Shown one piece after another: positions 37,453-45,933 of a stretch of DNA of 64,000 bases. This DNA comes from Providencia sp. PROV188. Its GTDB lineage: Bacteria; Pseudomonadota; Gammaproteobacteria; Enterobacterales; Enterobacteriaceae. Below the pieces are notes generated by a model. It made no database searches and was not told where the DNA came from. It saw only the letters and a list, made by a program, of their open reading frames with translations. The stretch covers positions 806,001 through 870,000 of the forward strand of contig NZ_CP097291.1 in NCBI RefSeq assembly GCF_027595165.1, in the 5' to 3' direction. Within the stretch, counting starts at the first letter, position 1; every line of letters starts with the position of its first letter. A program made the translations under genes and the position numbers.

Positions 37453-37935
37453 TTAAATTGTGCAAATAAAAAGAGGGGAGAAGTTCTCTTCAAAAATATA
37501 GTTTTTTTCACTCAAACGCTTTATGTTTACAAAATAAATTTGCCCTTCTTGCGGAATACCCCGTATTTTTATTTTATTTTGAGCTTGGTCATTAGGATCA
37601 ATAACAACTCGTTCGACTTGTGAGAAAAAATGCCCGCCTTGGTAGACATATTTCATATAAAATTTGCGAGCGATAACATAACTTTTACCATCGTTGCTAA
37701 TGGTTCCATTCATCACAAAGGTATGATGCTCAGGGTCATGCTCATTTGGAATAATACTAAGTAGGTAATAGCCTTTTAAGTCTGAACGGCTATCTGAAAT
37801 ATCAATTTTCAGTGTTGCTCTGCAACTCGGAACAATGGCCGTGTTGTTTTTATAATAAACATAGCTACTAATGAAGACTAAGATGGTTGAAATAATCAGT
37901 AGCCAAAAAGCCCTGATAGATTTCTTATTTGACAT
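37453..37935 (-). CDS. PsaF/MyfF-like single-pass membrane cofactor
   Basis: A 160-residue protein with a positively charged N-terminus, one transmembrane helix (about residues 9-28, FWLLIISTILVFISSYVYY) and a periplasmic domain with two cysteines (PSCRATLKID and PLFICTI). ATG 37935 is preferred over the GTG at 37947. It overlaps the end of the CadC-like regulator gene by 11 bp. In Yersinia PsaF stabilises PsaE to activate the pH 6 antigen fimbria; size, topology, coupling and location all fit, although sequence similarity was not tested. Confidence 0.6.
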   Translation of the reverse strand: MSNKKSIRAFWLLIISTILVFISSYVYYKNNTAIVPSCRATLKIDISDSRSDLKGYYLLSIIPNEHDPEHHTFVMNGTISNDGKSYVIARKFYMKYVYQGGHFFSQVERVVIDPNDQAQNKIKIRGIPQEGQIYFVNIKRLSEKNYIFEENFSPLFICTI

Positions 37936-38743
37936 AAAAATTCTCACAACTCACTGTTGTACTATCTTTGGGGGTGTTAGGACAATAAGATAAAAATAAA
38001 AAGTTATCATAGAGGTTTTTATCATTCGTGACGATTCCAACATTGTAATAAAATAATGTAGCCGGTTTTTTGCAATCAATGTTTAACCGTGTTAACTGAT
38101 TTTGTAAATCAGTAAAACTAATCGTCGTCGTATCGGGTTTATGGTAACTATTAATATAGCGTATGCTGCACTGATCAATGCGACCCACCTCAGGATATTC
38201 TGTTCGCGTAGCAAAAAAATAGCTTTTAAAAAGATAAAGTAAGCAAAAAATAATAATCACAACTAAGGCTAGCTCAATAAAACGGTTATTGAGAATGTAA
38301 CTTTTTTTCTTTACTGTTTGCACTTTTTCTTTTGGTGTTTCTTCTATAACGGCTGCTTTATGTGGTTCATTAAGTAATATTTCTTGAGGTTCTTTTTGCT
38401 GGACATCATGATTTAATTCTGATGATAGTAACTGCAATTGCGCATTAAGCTTGATACCCACTTTAGGTATAGTCGTAATTATTTCATCCTCACAAAATGA
38501 GGACAAATGACGGCGTAAAACAGAAATGCTACTGTTAAGGTTATTATCGGATGCAACTTGGTTATGTTCATCCCACACTCGGCTTAATAATGTTTCACGA
38601 TCTAAAATCTCACCATTATTTTGCACTAACACCAATAATAAGCGGTTTAGTGTGGTAGTTAGTTTAATTGCATCGCCGATATTATCGCGATATAACAACC
38701 CCTGATGGCTGTCATAAATAATATTATTTATAAGATATTTCAT
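37925..38743 (-). CDS. PsaE/CadC-like transmembrane transcription regulator
   Basis: A 272-residue protein: an N-terminal OmpR/CadC-type winged helix (about residues 1-105, with LLLVLVQNNGEILDRETLLSRVWDE and SISVLRRHLSSFCEDEIITTIPKVGIKL), a charged linker, one transmembrane helix (about 157-175) and a periplasmic domain of about 95 residues with three cysteines. It would sense an envelope signal and activate transcription directly. It is the likely activator of the adjacent pilin operon. The pair replaces the invertase-based switch of MR/P. Confidence 0.8.
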   Translation of the reverse strand: MKYLINNIIYDSHQGLLYRDNIGDAIKLTTTLNRLLLVLVQNNGEILDRETLLSRVWDEHNQVASDNNLNSSISVLRRHLSSFCEDEIITTIPKVGIKLNAQLQLLSSELNHDVQQKEPQEILLNEPHKAAVIEETPKEKVQTVKKKSYILNNRFIELALVVIIIFCLLYLFKSYFFATRTEYPEVGRIDQCSIRYINSYHKPDTTTISFTDLQNQLTRLNIDCKKPATLFYYNVGIVTNDKNLYDNFLFLSYCPNTPKDSTTVSCENFYVK

Positions 38744-38885
38744 ATTTTGTTTTATTTTATTTATTAGGATGTCAAATAAGTATTTTTCCAGTGTATACCT
38801 CTAATTTGGTCGGTGTCAATTAGACAGAAATTGCCTGATAATGGATTTGATTTAAGAAAGTTACATTCGATAGATATAATAAAAA

Positions 38886-38915
38886 AGCCCCTAAATGATG
38901 TATTTAGGGGCTTAG
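38886..38915 (-). terminator. Terminator of the hpaBC transcript
   Basis: AAGCCCCTAAAT (38886-) pairs with ATTTAGGGGCTT; on the minus strand the stem is followed by TTTTTTATT. It separates the hpa cluster from the fimbrial regulators. Confidence 0.9.
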
Positions 38916-38941
38916 AATAGCGTAATAAAATGGAGGTTAAA

Positions 38942-39460
38942 TTAGGCTGTATGCTCTAAGATTTTATGCAAAACGGGATGGAATTTACGTTTAAAATAGA
39001 CCAAGCCATGTCCATCATCGCTAACAACAATCTTTTTCATCTCAACCATATAGACAGAGTGAGTGCCAATATCTTGTACTTGGGTAATTTCACCTTCAAG
39101 ATTAGCAAGGGCATTTCTTAACAATGGTTGTTCTAAAATACCTTTATCCCACATATCCCATCCAAAGCGCTCATCCATTGTCGAGCCTTTCATGCCCGCA
39201 AAGTGACAAGCTAAATCTTCTTGATCATGGTTGAGAACGTTAACGCATAGGCGGCCATTCTTTTGAAAAACCGCATTCATAGAGCTGTTGCGGTTAACAC
39301 ATACCATCAAAGTCGGTGGCGTATCAGTCACAGAACAAACCGCAGTGGCAGTAATACCGCAACGGCCTTCTGGACCATCCGTGGTGACGATGTTAACAGC
39401 GGCACCGAGACTTGCCATCGCATCTCTGAAACGTAAGCGATGTTCATTTTCTAAAGACAT
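38942..39460 (-). CDS. hpaC: 4-hydroxyphenylacetate 3-monooxygenase, flavin reductase component
   Basis: A 172-residue flavin reductase (HpaC is 170 in E. coli W) with the FRDAMASLGAAVNIVTTDGPEGRCGITATAVCSV core. It supplies FADH2 from NADH to HpaB. It follows hpaB by 19 bp and precedes the operon terminator. Pathway step 1: 4-HPA to 3,4-dihydroxyphenylacetate. Confidence 0.95.
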   Translation of the reverse strand: MSLENEHRLRFRDAMASLGAAVNIVTTDGPEGRCGITATAVCSVTDTPPTLMVCVNRNSSMNAVFQKNGRLCVNVLNHDQEDLACHFAGMKGSTMDERFGWDMWDKGILEQPLLRNALANLEGEITQVQDIGTHSVYMVEMKKIVVSDDGHGLVYFKRKFHPVLHKILEHTA

Positions 39461-39479
39461 TTTGACCTCCTGCTGCCGA

Positions 39480-41042
39480 TTACTTCAGCAGCGAATCTAA
39501 CAGATTAATATCGTTGTTGTTGTGCAGGTGAGGGCGCTTCCAGCCGTGCTGATCATAGTCAGACAGGCAGCGGTCAACCATGTCAGTCATGGCTTTCATA
39601 TTACCAGAACCGTATGCATGACGCAGACATTGCAGACGAATTTCGTCTTGGCTTCCCGCGTAGTTAATTTCATACAGCTCGTGACGACCACCGAATTCAC
39701 TACCGATAGCATCCCACATTAATTTTAAAATTTTAATACGTTCAACGTGATCCATCCCATTTGAACCGCGAACATATTTTGCCAGATATTTGTCAATCTC
39801 TGGGTTATTCATATCACGAACGCTTGATGGCAGATAGATCAAACCACTTGTTACGTTACTTTCGATGATATTTTTGATTTTGGTGTAGGCCATTGGTGCC
39901 ATAACACGATACGTTTGGATGGCTTGAGTATCTGGCAGGAACGCACCGCCTTCCCAAGCTTTTGCTTCTGAACACATAGCATCAGTCAGTGACCAGAACA
40001 GGTTACGCCAAGCGACCACTTCACCGAGATCCGCTTGAACACCACGGAAATCAATAACACCCGTACATTCAAGGCTCTTTTGCAGAAGACCTGTGATGAA
40101 GTCCAGTTTGACGGCTAAACGTACACAAGCTTGTAATGGGAACAGGCGAGCAAAGCCACCTTGTACCGCCCAGTTACGAGCACGGTCGAAATCACGATAA
40201 ATCAGCACGTTTTCCCATGGAATTAACACATGATCCATGACCAGAATGGCATCATTCTCATCAAAACGGCTTGATAACGGATAATCAAACGGAGCTCCTG
40301 TTGCACCAGCAACTAACTCGTAAGATGCACGGGAAATTAATTTCACACCGTCCGCATCCATTGGCGCAACAAACATCAGCGCAAAATCAGGGTTATCACC
40401 CATGACTTGTGCAGAACCAAAACCGATAAAGTTGTAGTGTGTTAACGCAGAGTTGGTTGCAACAACTTTTGCACCGCTGACGATAATACCTGCATCAGTT
40501 TCTTTTTCTAGCTTTATATAAACATCTTTAACTTCATCAGCGGGCTTATGGCGATCAATAGGTGGGTTAACAATTGCATGGTTAAAGTATAAACCGCTCT
40601 CTTGAATACGTTTGTACCAGTTGCGTGCGTTATCGGCAAACTGGCCGTAATATTCTGGGTTAGCGCCTAAACAGCTGGCGAATGCCGCCTTATAGTCTGG
40701 AGTGCGTCCCATCCATCCGTAGCTTTGGCGTGACCAATCTGCGATGGCGTCGCGTTGTTGGCGTAGGTCATCTGCACTTTTTGCGAAGCGGAAGAATTTG
40801 TGTGTATACCCGCCGTTGCCTGTATCTGTGCCCCAGCAAAGCTGGTCATGAGTCGATTTATCATGAAGCGCATCATATAACTGTCCTATAGAAGCTGCTG
40901 AGTTACGAAAAGCAGGGTGCGTGGTGACATCTTTAACACGCTCACCATAGATATAAATCTCGCGACCATCTTGTAAACTTTTTAGATATTCTTGGCTATT
41001 AAATGGGCGCTTAGCATCGGAACGAAAATCTTCTGGTTTCAT
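39480..41042 (-). CDS. hpaB: 4-hydroxyphenylacetate 3-monooxygenase, oxygenase component
   Basis: A 520-residue FADH2-dependent monooxygenase, the exact length of E. coli HpaB, starting MKPEDFRSDAKRPFNSQEYLKSLQDGREIY and containing the conserved HYNFIGFGSAQVMGDNPDFALMF and SRFDENDAILVMDHVLIPWENVL blocks. It hydroxylates 4-HPA to homoprotocatechuate using flavin from HpaC. An upstream 451-bp region carries a CRP-like site. Confidence 0.97.
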   Translation of the reverse strand: MKPEDFRSDAKRPFNSQEYLKSLQDGREIYIYGERVKDVTTHPAFRNSAASIGQLYDALHDKSTHDQLCWGTDTGNGGYTHKFFRFAKSADDLRQQRDAIADWSRQSYGWMGRTPDYKAAFASCLGANPEYYGQFADNARNWYKRIQESGLYFNHAIVNPPIDRHKPADEVKDVYIKLEKETDAGIIVSGAKVVATNSALTHYNFIGFGSAQVMGDNPDFALMFVAPMDADGVKLISRASYELVAGATGAPFDYPLSSRFDENDAILVMDHVLIPWENVLIYRDFDRARNWAVQGGFARLFPLQACVRLAVKLDFITGLLQKSLECTGVIDFRGVQADLGEVVAWRNLFWSLTDAMCSEAKAWEGGAFLPDTQAIQTYRVMAPMAYTKIKNIIESNVTSGLIYLPSSVRDMNNPEIDKYLAKYVRGSNGMDHVERIKILKLMWDAIGSEFGGRHELYEINYAGSQDEIRLQCLRHAYGSGNMKAMTDMVDRCLSDYDQHGWKRPHLHNNNDINLLDSLLK

Positions 41043-41493
41043 GTCTACCTCGTTTTAGAACAAAGAGGGCTTGCGGGTTGTCGGCGTACAAAGGTTGCAA
41101 GCTTGAATAATGTTAATTTTATGTTTGTTTTGTGTTTACTAATTGAATCGTTTTCTGTGGGGTTTTAAAAGAGATTTTCCAAAGGAAAGCTGGTACTTTT
41201 CGTTGGTGAGATGGTTTTATGAAAGAAATGTGATCTTATCGATATTTTAATATTAATGCCATTTCAATTTTAATATATAAGTCTTTATTTATCATTGAAT
41301 TATGTTTTATTAAAAACTTAATGAATTTTATTTTATATCATTTTGTTTGATTGTTTTTTGAGCTATGCATTCACTTTTTGTTTGCTTCTAATAGTACCAG
41401 TTGTAACTTTAAAAATAAAAATGCAAGACATCAAAAATGTTTGCATTATGTAAAATAATTTAAAGGGGATGCTAAAATTTTGATATCCGCGAT
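41043..41493 (-). promoter_or_regulatory. hpaBC promoter region
   Basis: 451 bp without a gene between hpaA and hpaB, very AT-rich. It should contain the HpaA- and CRP-dependent hpaBC promoter known from E. coli W. The only motif I can name is the CRP-like box at 41226-41247. Confidence 0.5.
41226..41247. promoter_or_regulatory. CRP-like site upstream of hpaBC
   Basis: AAATGTGATCT followed by TATCGATATTT. The first half-site is perfect against AAATGTGATCTAGATCACATTT; the second is weak. hpaBC of E. coli W is catabolite-controlled, which supports it. Confidence 0.45.
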
Positions 41494-42372
41494 CTAGTGG
41501 ATATTTTGTTCACGCCATTGGCTCGGAGAGGTACCTTCAGAGCGATTAAAAAAGCGGGCAAAATAGGCTGGATCTTTAAATCCAAGTTGATAAGCAATTT
41601 CAGAAACGGGGCTATCGCAAAATAGCAGCATGCGTTTGGCTTCCCGCAAAATCCTGTCGAAAATAAGCTTTTTAGGTGGGCGGTTGGCAAATCGCCGGCA
41701 CATATCTTTTAAGCGAGATTCGGTGACGCCGAGCTTATCCGCATAGTCAGGGACAGAGAGATGCTCACGATAATGCATATCGATAAGCTGGTTAAAACGT
41801 TGGAATAATCGATGTTCACCACGAACGCCACTAACATGATGCTCGTCAAGGGGGACAGAGCGCAGTAAAAAGGTAAATAAGGCTTGGGCAAGCGAAGATA
41901 ACACTTGGTCTCGACCAATATAGTTATTCGCAGATTCCCGCGCCATTAAATCCCAATAGTGATTAAAAGTTTCAATGTCTTGGGGCTTATCCGCGACAGA
42001 TAAACAAATCGCGGGAATATCGACTCTATCCAGATTGGCTGAATAAAGAGACTCCAACAGCGGCGAAATTAAATCTTGCCGCACGGTTAATACATGCCCG
42101 TCAGTGTCTTCTTGAGTAAAAAACGCATGGGCGACAGAAGGGGGCGTCAAAATAAATAGCGGTGCCTGCACAGAATAACGAGACTCATCCAGCTGGAGAG
42201 TAATATGCCCAGTGACTAAATAGTGTAATTGGAAATAGCCATCGTGACGATGCGCGGGCATGTCGCGACCGAAGAAGGCGGCGAGTTTGCCGAAGGTTTG
42301 GTAGTGGACGTCGTCATTACCCAGGACGTCATCGTAGTCCTTCCCAATATCTATGTTTGTAATGCCCGTCAT
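41494..42372 (-). CDS. hpaA: HpaA, AraC/XylS-family activator of hpaBC
   Basis: A 292-residue regulator. The N-terminal cupin domain (about 1-170) binds effector (AFFGRDMPAHRHDGYFQLHYLVTGHITLQ). The C-terminal double HTH (about 195-290) ends GFKDPAYFARFFNRSEGTSPSQWRE, the AraC signature. In E. coli W HpaA activates hpaBC in response to 4-HPA. It lies between hpaX and hpaBC as there, co-oriented. Confidence 0.94.
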   Translation of the reverse strand: MTGITNIDIGKDYDDVLGNDDVHYQTFGKLAAFFGRDMPAHRHDGYFQLHYLVTGHITLQLDESRYSVQAPLFILTPPSVAHAFFTQEDTDGHVLTVRQDLISPLLESLYSANLDRVDIPAICLSVADKPQDIETFNHYWDLMARESANNYIGRDQVLSSLAQALFTFLLRSVPLDEHHVSGVRGEHRLFQRFNQLIDMHYREHLSVPDYADKLGVTESRLKDMCRRFANRPPKKLIFDRILREAKRMLLFCDSPVSEIAYQLGFKDPAYFARFFNRSEGTSPSQWREQNIH

Positions 42373-42378
42373 AATTGC

Positions 42379-42498
42379 TCTTCATTCTTCAAGCTGCAGC
42401 GTTGTTGGCTACACAAGCTAATCCTAGTCACATACTTGTGTATGCTCCTAGGAATTAGCTTGCTTGCCGCCTAGCTGCAACTCGAATTATTTTGAGCA
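42379..42498. repeat. ERIC element 1 (hpaA/hpaX gap)
   Basis: Left end TTCATTCTTCAAGCTGCAGC, centre CCTAGTCACATACTTGTGTATGCTCCTAGG and right end CTAGCTGCAACTCGAATTAT match the ERIC/IRU pattern. The whole unit can fold as one long hairpin. Confidence 0.88.
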
Positions 42499-42545
42499 AT
42501 GCTCAAGGTTATTGGAGTGCAGCACTCATTTCTTTAATTCGACTG

Positions 42546-42601
42546 TTTTACAGTTTTACAGTTTTACAGTTTTACAGTTTTACAGTTTGACCGTTTTACG
42601 G
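42546..42601. repeat. Octanucleotide tandem repeat at the hpaX stop
   Basis: Five perfect copies of TTTTACAG (42546-42585) followed by two diverged copies, TTTGACCG and TTTTACGG (42586-42601). The hpaX stop codon lies inside the last copy, so the array forms the start of the hpaX 3' untranslated region and does not alter the reading frame. Confidence 0.95.
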
Positions 42602-43966
42602 TGTGGCTCTTGGTCTTGAGTTTTTCATTGGGATGGCGATGACCAGAAGGGCGCCGACCACCAGCAAACCGGCAACAAAATAGAGACCAGAATTGAAGCT
42701 ACCCGTTTGATCTTTTAGCCAACCGATTAATAGTGGGCTGACCGCGGAACCTATATTACCTGTTGCGTTGATTACGGCAATACCGATTGCGCGAGCGCGT
42801 AAACTGATCGACTGATCTGGCGTGGTCCAGAAAACGGCCATAGCAGTAAACGAACCGGTGGACGCCATAATGATCCCCAATAATTGGAGTATCGGCTGAT
42901 GAGTCATCGCTGCGATGATCCAACCTGCCGCCGCAAACAAATACGGTAACGCAGTGTGCATCTTACGCTCTTGCAAGCGATCTGAGCGGCGACTCCAATA
43001 AATCATCCCCAAAATCGTACAGAACTGAGGGATCGCAGTTAATAGCCCAATCATGGCATTACTGCTGCCCTGATTAAAACTCTGCATAATTTGTGGTGTC
43101 CAAATATTAATGGCGCTCAACGTGTTAGTTAGACAGAAATAAGCCACGGTATACATTAAGATCACCGGGGTGAAAATCTCTTTCCACAGGCTGCTATTTT
43201 GCAGCGCAGTCTGGCTTTTTGAGCCGTGTGGCTGCACAAGCTCTAACTGGTCTTTATCCATCATCTCTTGCAGGGTGTCTTTATCTTCCTGAGTTAGCCA
43301 CTTTGCTTTCTTCGGAGAATCATCCAGATAGAACCACACTAAAATACCCAGCAGAACGGATGGGAAACCTTCCAGTAAGAACAACCATTGCCAGCCTTTC
43401 AGATTTAACACACCATCTAGCCCTAAAATATAACCAGAAGCTAGTGAACCAAATGCCATAGTAACTGGCATGGCAATCATAAACAGAGCGTTAGCACGTG
43501 CGCGGAAATAAGCGGGGAACCAGTAAGTTAAGTAAACTAACATACCTGGTAAGAAACCAGCTTCAGCAATACCCACCAGCATGCGTAAAATATATAAGCT
43601 GGTTGGCCCAGTCGCGAACATAGTGGCAGTAGAAGCAATACCCCATAGCACCATGATAGTGGCAATCCAGCGACGAGCACCGACAATGCCAAGCATGATG
43701 TTACTTGGAATACCAAAAATAATGTAGGTGGCGTAAAACAGCGTCGCTGCCAGACCAAACATGGTGGACGTTAGACCAATGTCTTTCCCCATTGTTAGCC
43801 CCGCAAAGCCGATATTAATTCGGTCTAAGAACGAGAAAACAAACAGAACAAACAGAAATACGATCAGTCGTTTAAAAAGCTTATTAATTACCCGCTGTTG
43901 CGGTTCGGTAAGGTTCTTATGTTGCTCTGCAGGGTTGGTGCTAGCAACATTCTGTGAATGACTCAT
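42596..43966 (-). CDS. hpaX: HpaX, 4-hydroxyphenylacetate MFS permease
   Basis: A 456-residue, 12-helix major facilitator of the anion:cation symporter group. It has the motif FSFLDRINIGFAGLTMGKDIGLTSTMFGLAATLFYATYIIFGIPSNIML typical of HpaX/phthalate-type permeases and a central hydrophilic loop (about 225-265). It imports 4-HPA by proton symport. The gene sits between hpaI and hpaA as in E. coli W, separated from hpaI by a strong hairpin. Confidence 0.94.
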   Translation of the reverse strand: MSHSQNVASTNPAEQHKNLTEPQQRVINKLFKRLIVFLFVLFVFSFLDRINIGFAGLTMGKDIGLTSTMFGLAATLFYATYIIFGIPSNIMLGIVGARRWIATIMVLWGIASTATMFATGPTSLYILRMLVGIAEAGFLPGMLVYLTYWFPAYFRARANALFMIAMPVTMAFGSLASGYILGLDGVLNLKGWQWLFLLEGFPSVLLGILVWFYLDDSPKKAKWLTQEDKDTLQEMMDKDQLELVQPHGSKSQTALQNSSLWKEIFTPVILMYTVAYFCLTNTLSAINIWTPQIMQSFNQGSSNAMIGLLTAIPQFCTILGMIYWSRRSDRLQERKMHTALPYLFAAAGWIIAAMTHQPILQLLGIIMASTGSFTAMAVFWTTPDQSISLRARAIGIAVINATGNIGSAVSPLLIGWLKDQTGSFNSGLYFVAGLLVVGALLVIAIPMKNSRPRATP

Positions 43967-44063
43967 TATAATGCCCTCTAATTACAATTTATTATAGGTA
44001 CAAGGGTCTACTAGGCAGTCATTTGGGCTGCCTTGTTGTGGTTGCGATTTTATTGCTTACTAT

Positions 44064-44104
44064 CTAGGTCGCTCATGAGCGTAGGGTAAAATTGAGCGAC
44101 CTAG
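44064..44104 (-). promoter_or_regulatory. Strong hairpin between hpaI and hpaX
   Basis: CTAGGTCGCTCA (44064-44075) is perfectly complementary to TGAGCGACCTAG (44093-44104). The palindrome CGCTCATGAGCG (44070-44081) offers a competing fold. It starts about 17 bases after the hpaI stop and lacks a T-run. Confidence 0.7.
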
Positions 44105-44120
44105 AGGAGTTCAGATTGCT

Positions 44121-44927
44121 TTAGTACACGCTAGATGCGCTGTTATCCATATCGGAAACCGTTTTACCGAATTTTGCGGCAAGGGCTTCAGCGGTGCGCG
44201 CTAGTAATGTGGTATCCACGCCAACGGCGACAAACAAGGCGCCGAGCTTAATATAGTGTTCTGCGATATCCGGTGCCGCCATCAAAATTCCTGGCGCTAA
44301 ACCTGCCGCACGAATTTGCTTAATGGCATCTTCAATCACCGCTTTCACTTCAGGATGGTTTGGATTGCCAGAAAAGCCCATATCCGCACTCAGATCCGCA
44401 GGACCGATAAAGACACCATCAACGCCTTCAACTTTGAGGATCTCAGGCAGATTTTTTATAGCTTCGCGGGTTTCCACTTGGACAATCACGCACATTTCAT
44501 CGTTAGCGCGTTTTAAATAATCGGGAATACGATTCCAGCGAGAGGCGCGCGCTAAGGCGCTGCCCACCCCACGAATTCCCGCGGGTGGATAACGAGTTGA
44601 GCGTACCGCTTGCTCTGCTTGTTCTGCATTTTGCACCATCGGCAGTAACAGCGTTTGTGCACCGATATCCAGCAATTGCTTGATAATCACTGGCTCATTC
44701 CACGCCGGACGAACTACCGGTTGTGATGGATAAGGGGCGATTGCTTGTAATTGCGCTAAGGTCGTTTGCACATTGTTTGGTGCATGTTCACCATCGATCA
44801 ACAGCCAATCAAATCCAGCACCAGCAACCAGCTCAGCACTGTATGGGCTGCACAATCCTAGCCATAAACCAATTTGTGGTTTGCCTGTTTTCAGGGCTTT
44901 TTTGAATTTATTTTCTAACAGATCCAC
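44121..44927 (-). CDS. hpaI: 4-hydroxy-2-oxoheptanedioate aldolase
   Basis: A 268-residue HpaI/GarL class II aldolase with the catalytic and metal blocks [27 protein letters not shown] and [15 protein letters not shown]. It cleaves 4-hydroxy-2-oxoheptanedioate to pyruvate and succinate semialdehyde, the last ring-fission-derived step. GTG 44927 is chosen because AAGGAG sits correctly upstream; the TTG at 44945 lies before that site. It follows hpaH by 10 bp. Confidence 0.94.
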   Translation of the reverse strand: MDLLENKFKKALKTGKPQIGLWLGLCSPYSAELVAGAGFDWLLIDGEHAPNNVQTTLAQLQAIAPYPSQPVVRPAWNEPVIIKQLLDIGAQTLLLPMVQNAEQAEQAVRSTRYPPAGIRGVGSALARASRWNRIPDYLKRANDEMCVIVQVETREAIKNLPEILKVEGVDGVFIGPADLSADMGFSGNPNHPEVKAVIEDAIKQIRAAGLAPGILMAAPDIAEHYIKLGALFVAVGVDTTLLARTAEALAAKFGKTVSDMDNSASSVY

Positions 44928-44937
44928 AGTGAACTCC

Positions 44938-45741
44938 TTATGCAAAGCGGCAGCTAATTGAGCCCATCACGCCGTAGTCAACGTGGAAAACATCCCCTTT
45001 ACGAGCAGGAACAGGGCGAGTGAATGAACCGCCAAGGATAATTTGTCCCGGCTGTAACTCCACATTGTGTGGGGCTAATTTATTGGCTAACCATGCCACG
45101 CCATTGGCAGGGTGGTTGAGAACCGCCGCTGCAACGCCAGATTCTTCGATCACGCCATTACGATAAAGCAGGGCGCTGATCCAACGCATGTCTAAATCAC
45201 GAGGTTTAATCGGACGTCCACCTAAGATCACCGCGCCGTTTGCCGCGTTATCTGAAATGGTGTCGAACACTTTACGTGGGCGGTTAGTGTCAGGATCGAT
45301 ATTGTGGCAACGGGCGTCGATCAGCTCTAAAGCGGGGATCACATAGTCCGTGGCGTTATACACATCAAATAAGGTGCAGTTAGGGCCGCGCAGCGGTTTT
45401 GCTAACACGAATGCCAGTTCAACTTCGATACGCGGAACGATAAAGCGATCCGTTGGAATATCACAGCCATCATCAAAGAACATATCATCGAGCAGTGCGC
45501 CATAATCAGGCTCATCAATCTGGGAACTGGCTTGCATCGCTTTGGATGTCAGACCGATTTTATGCCCTTTTAATACGCGCCCTTCCGCCAGTTTTAAGCC
45601 AACCCACTCTTTTTGAATGGCATAGGCATCTTCAATGGTCATTTCGGGATGATCCAGTGAGATTTGACGGATTTGCTGGCGGCTTTTTTCCGCTTGGTTT
45701 AGGCGTTGAGCGATTGTTGAAATGGTATCTTGTTGCAACAT
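44938..45741 (-). CDS. hpaH: 2-oxo-hept-4-ene-1,7-dioate hydratase
   Basis: A 267-residue hydratase of the fumarylacetoacetase-related MhpD/HpaH family (267 in E. coli). It has [13 protein letters not shown], the metal-ligand region [16 protein letters not shown] and ALELIDAR. It adds water to 2-oxohept-4-enedioate to make the HpaI substrate. Ribosome-binding AAGGAA precedes the ATG. An ERIC lies immediately upstream. Confidence 0.95.
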   Translation of the reverse strand: MLQQDTISTIAQRLNQAEKSRQQIRQISLDHPEMTIEDAYAIQKEWVGLKLAEGRVLKGHKIGLTSKAMQASSQIDEPDYGALLDDMFFDDGCDIPTDRFIVPRIEVELAFVLAKPLRGPNCTLFDVYNATDYVIPALELIDARCHNIDPDTNRPRKVFDTISDNAANGAVILGGRPIKPRDLDMRWISALLYRNGVIEESGVAAAVLNHPANGVAWLANKLAPHNVELQPGQIILGGSFTRPVPARKGDVFHVDYGVMGSISCRFA

Positions 45742-45766
45742 CTTATTTTTCCTTTTGCACCTCAGC

Positions 45767-45895
45767 TCGTCATACTTCGAGCTATAACTACGTTAGCTTC
45801 ACGATAGGCTTGCGCCTATCCCCTAGTCACACGGTATGCTCCTAGGGGATTAGTCTCATTTACTGTTTTGTTCTAACTTGAATTATTTAGAGCTA
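45767..45895. repeat. ERIC element 2 (hpaH/ssadh gap)
   Basis: CTCGTCATACTTCGAGCTAT at the left, central CCCCTAGTCACACGGTATGCTCCTAGGGG, and AACTTGAATTATTTAGAGCT at the right. It is more diverged than the other copies, with an extra palindrome ATAGGCTTGCGCCTAT on the left arm. Confidence 0.8.
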
Positions 45896-45933
45896 AGATT
45901 TTAAAAGCGAAGACCGCCAGCTAATGTTTCTTT

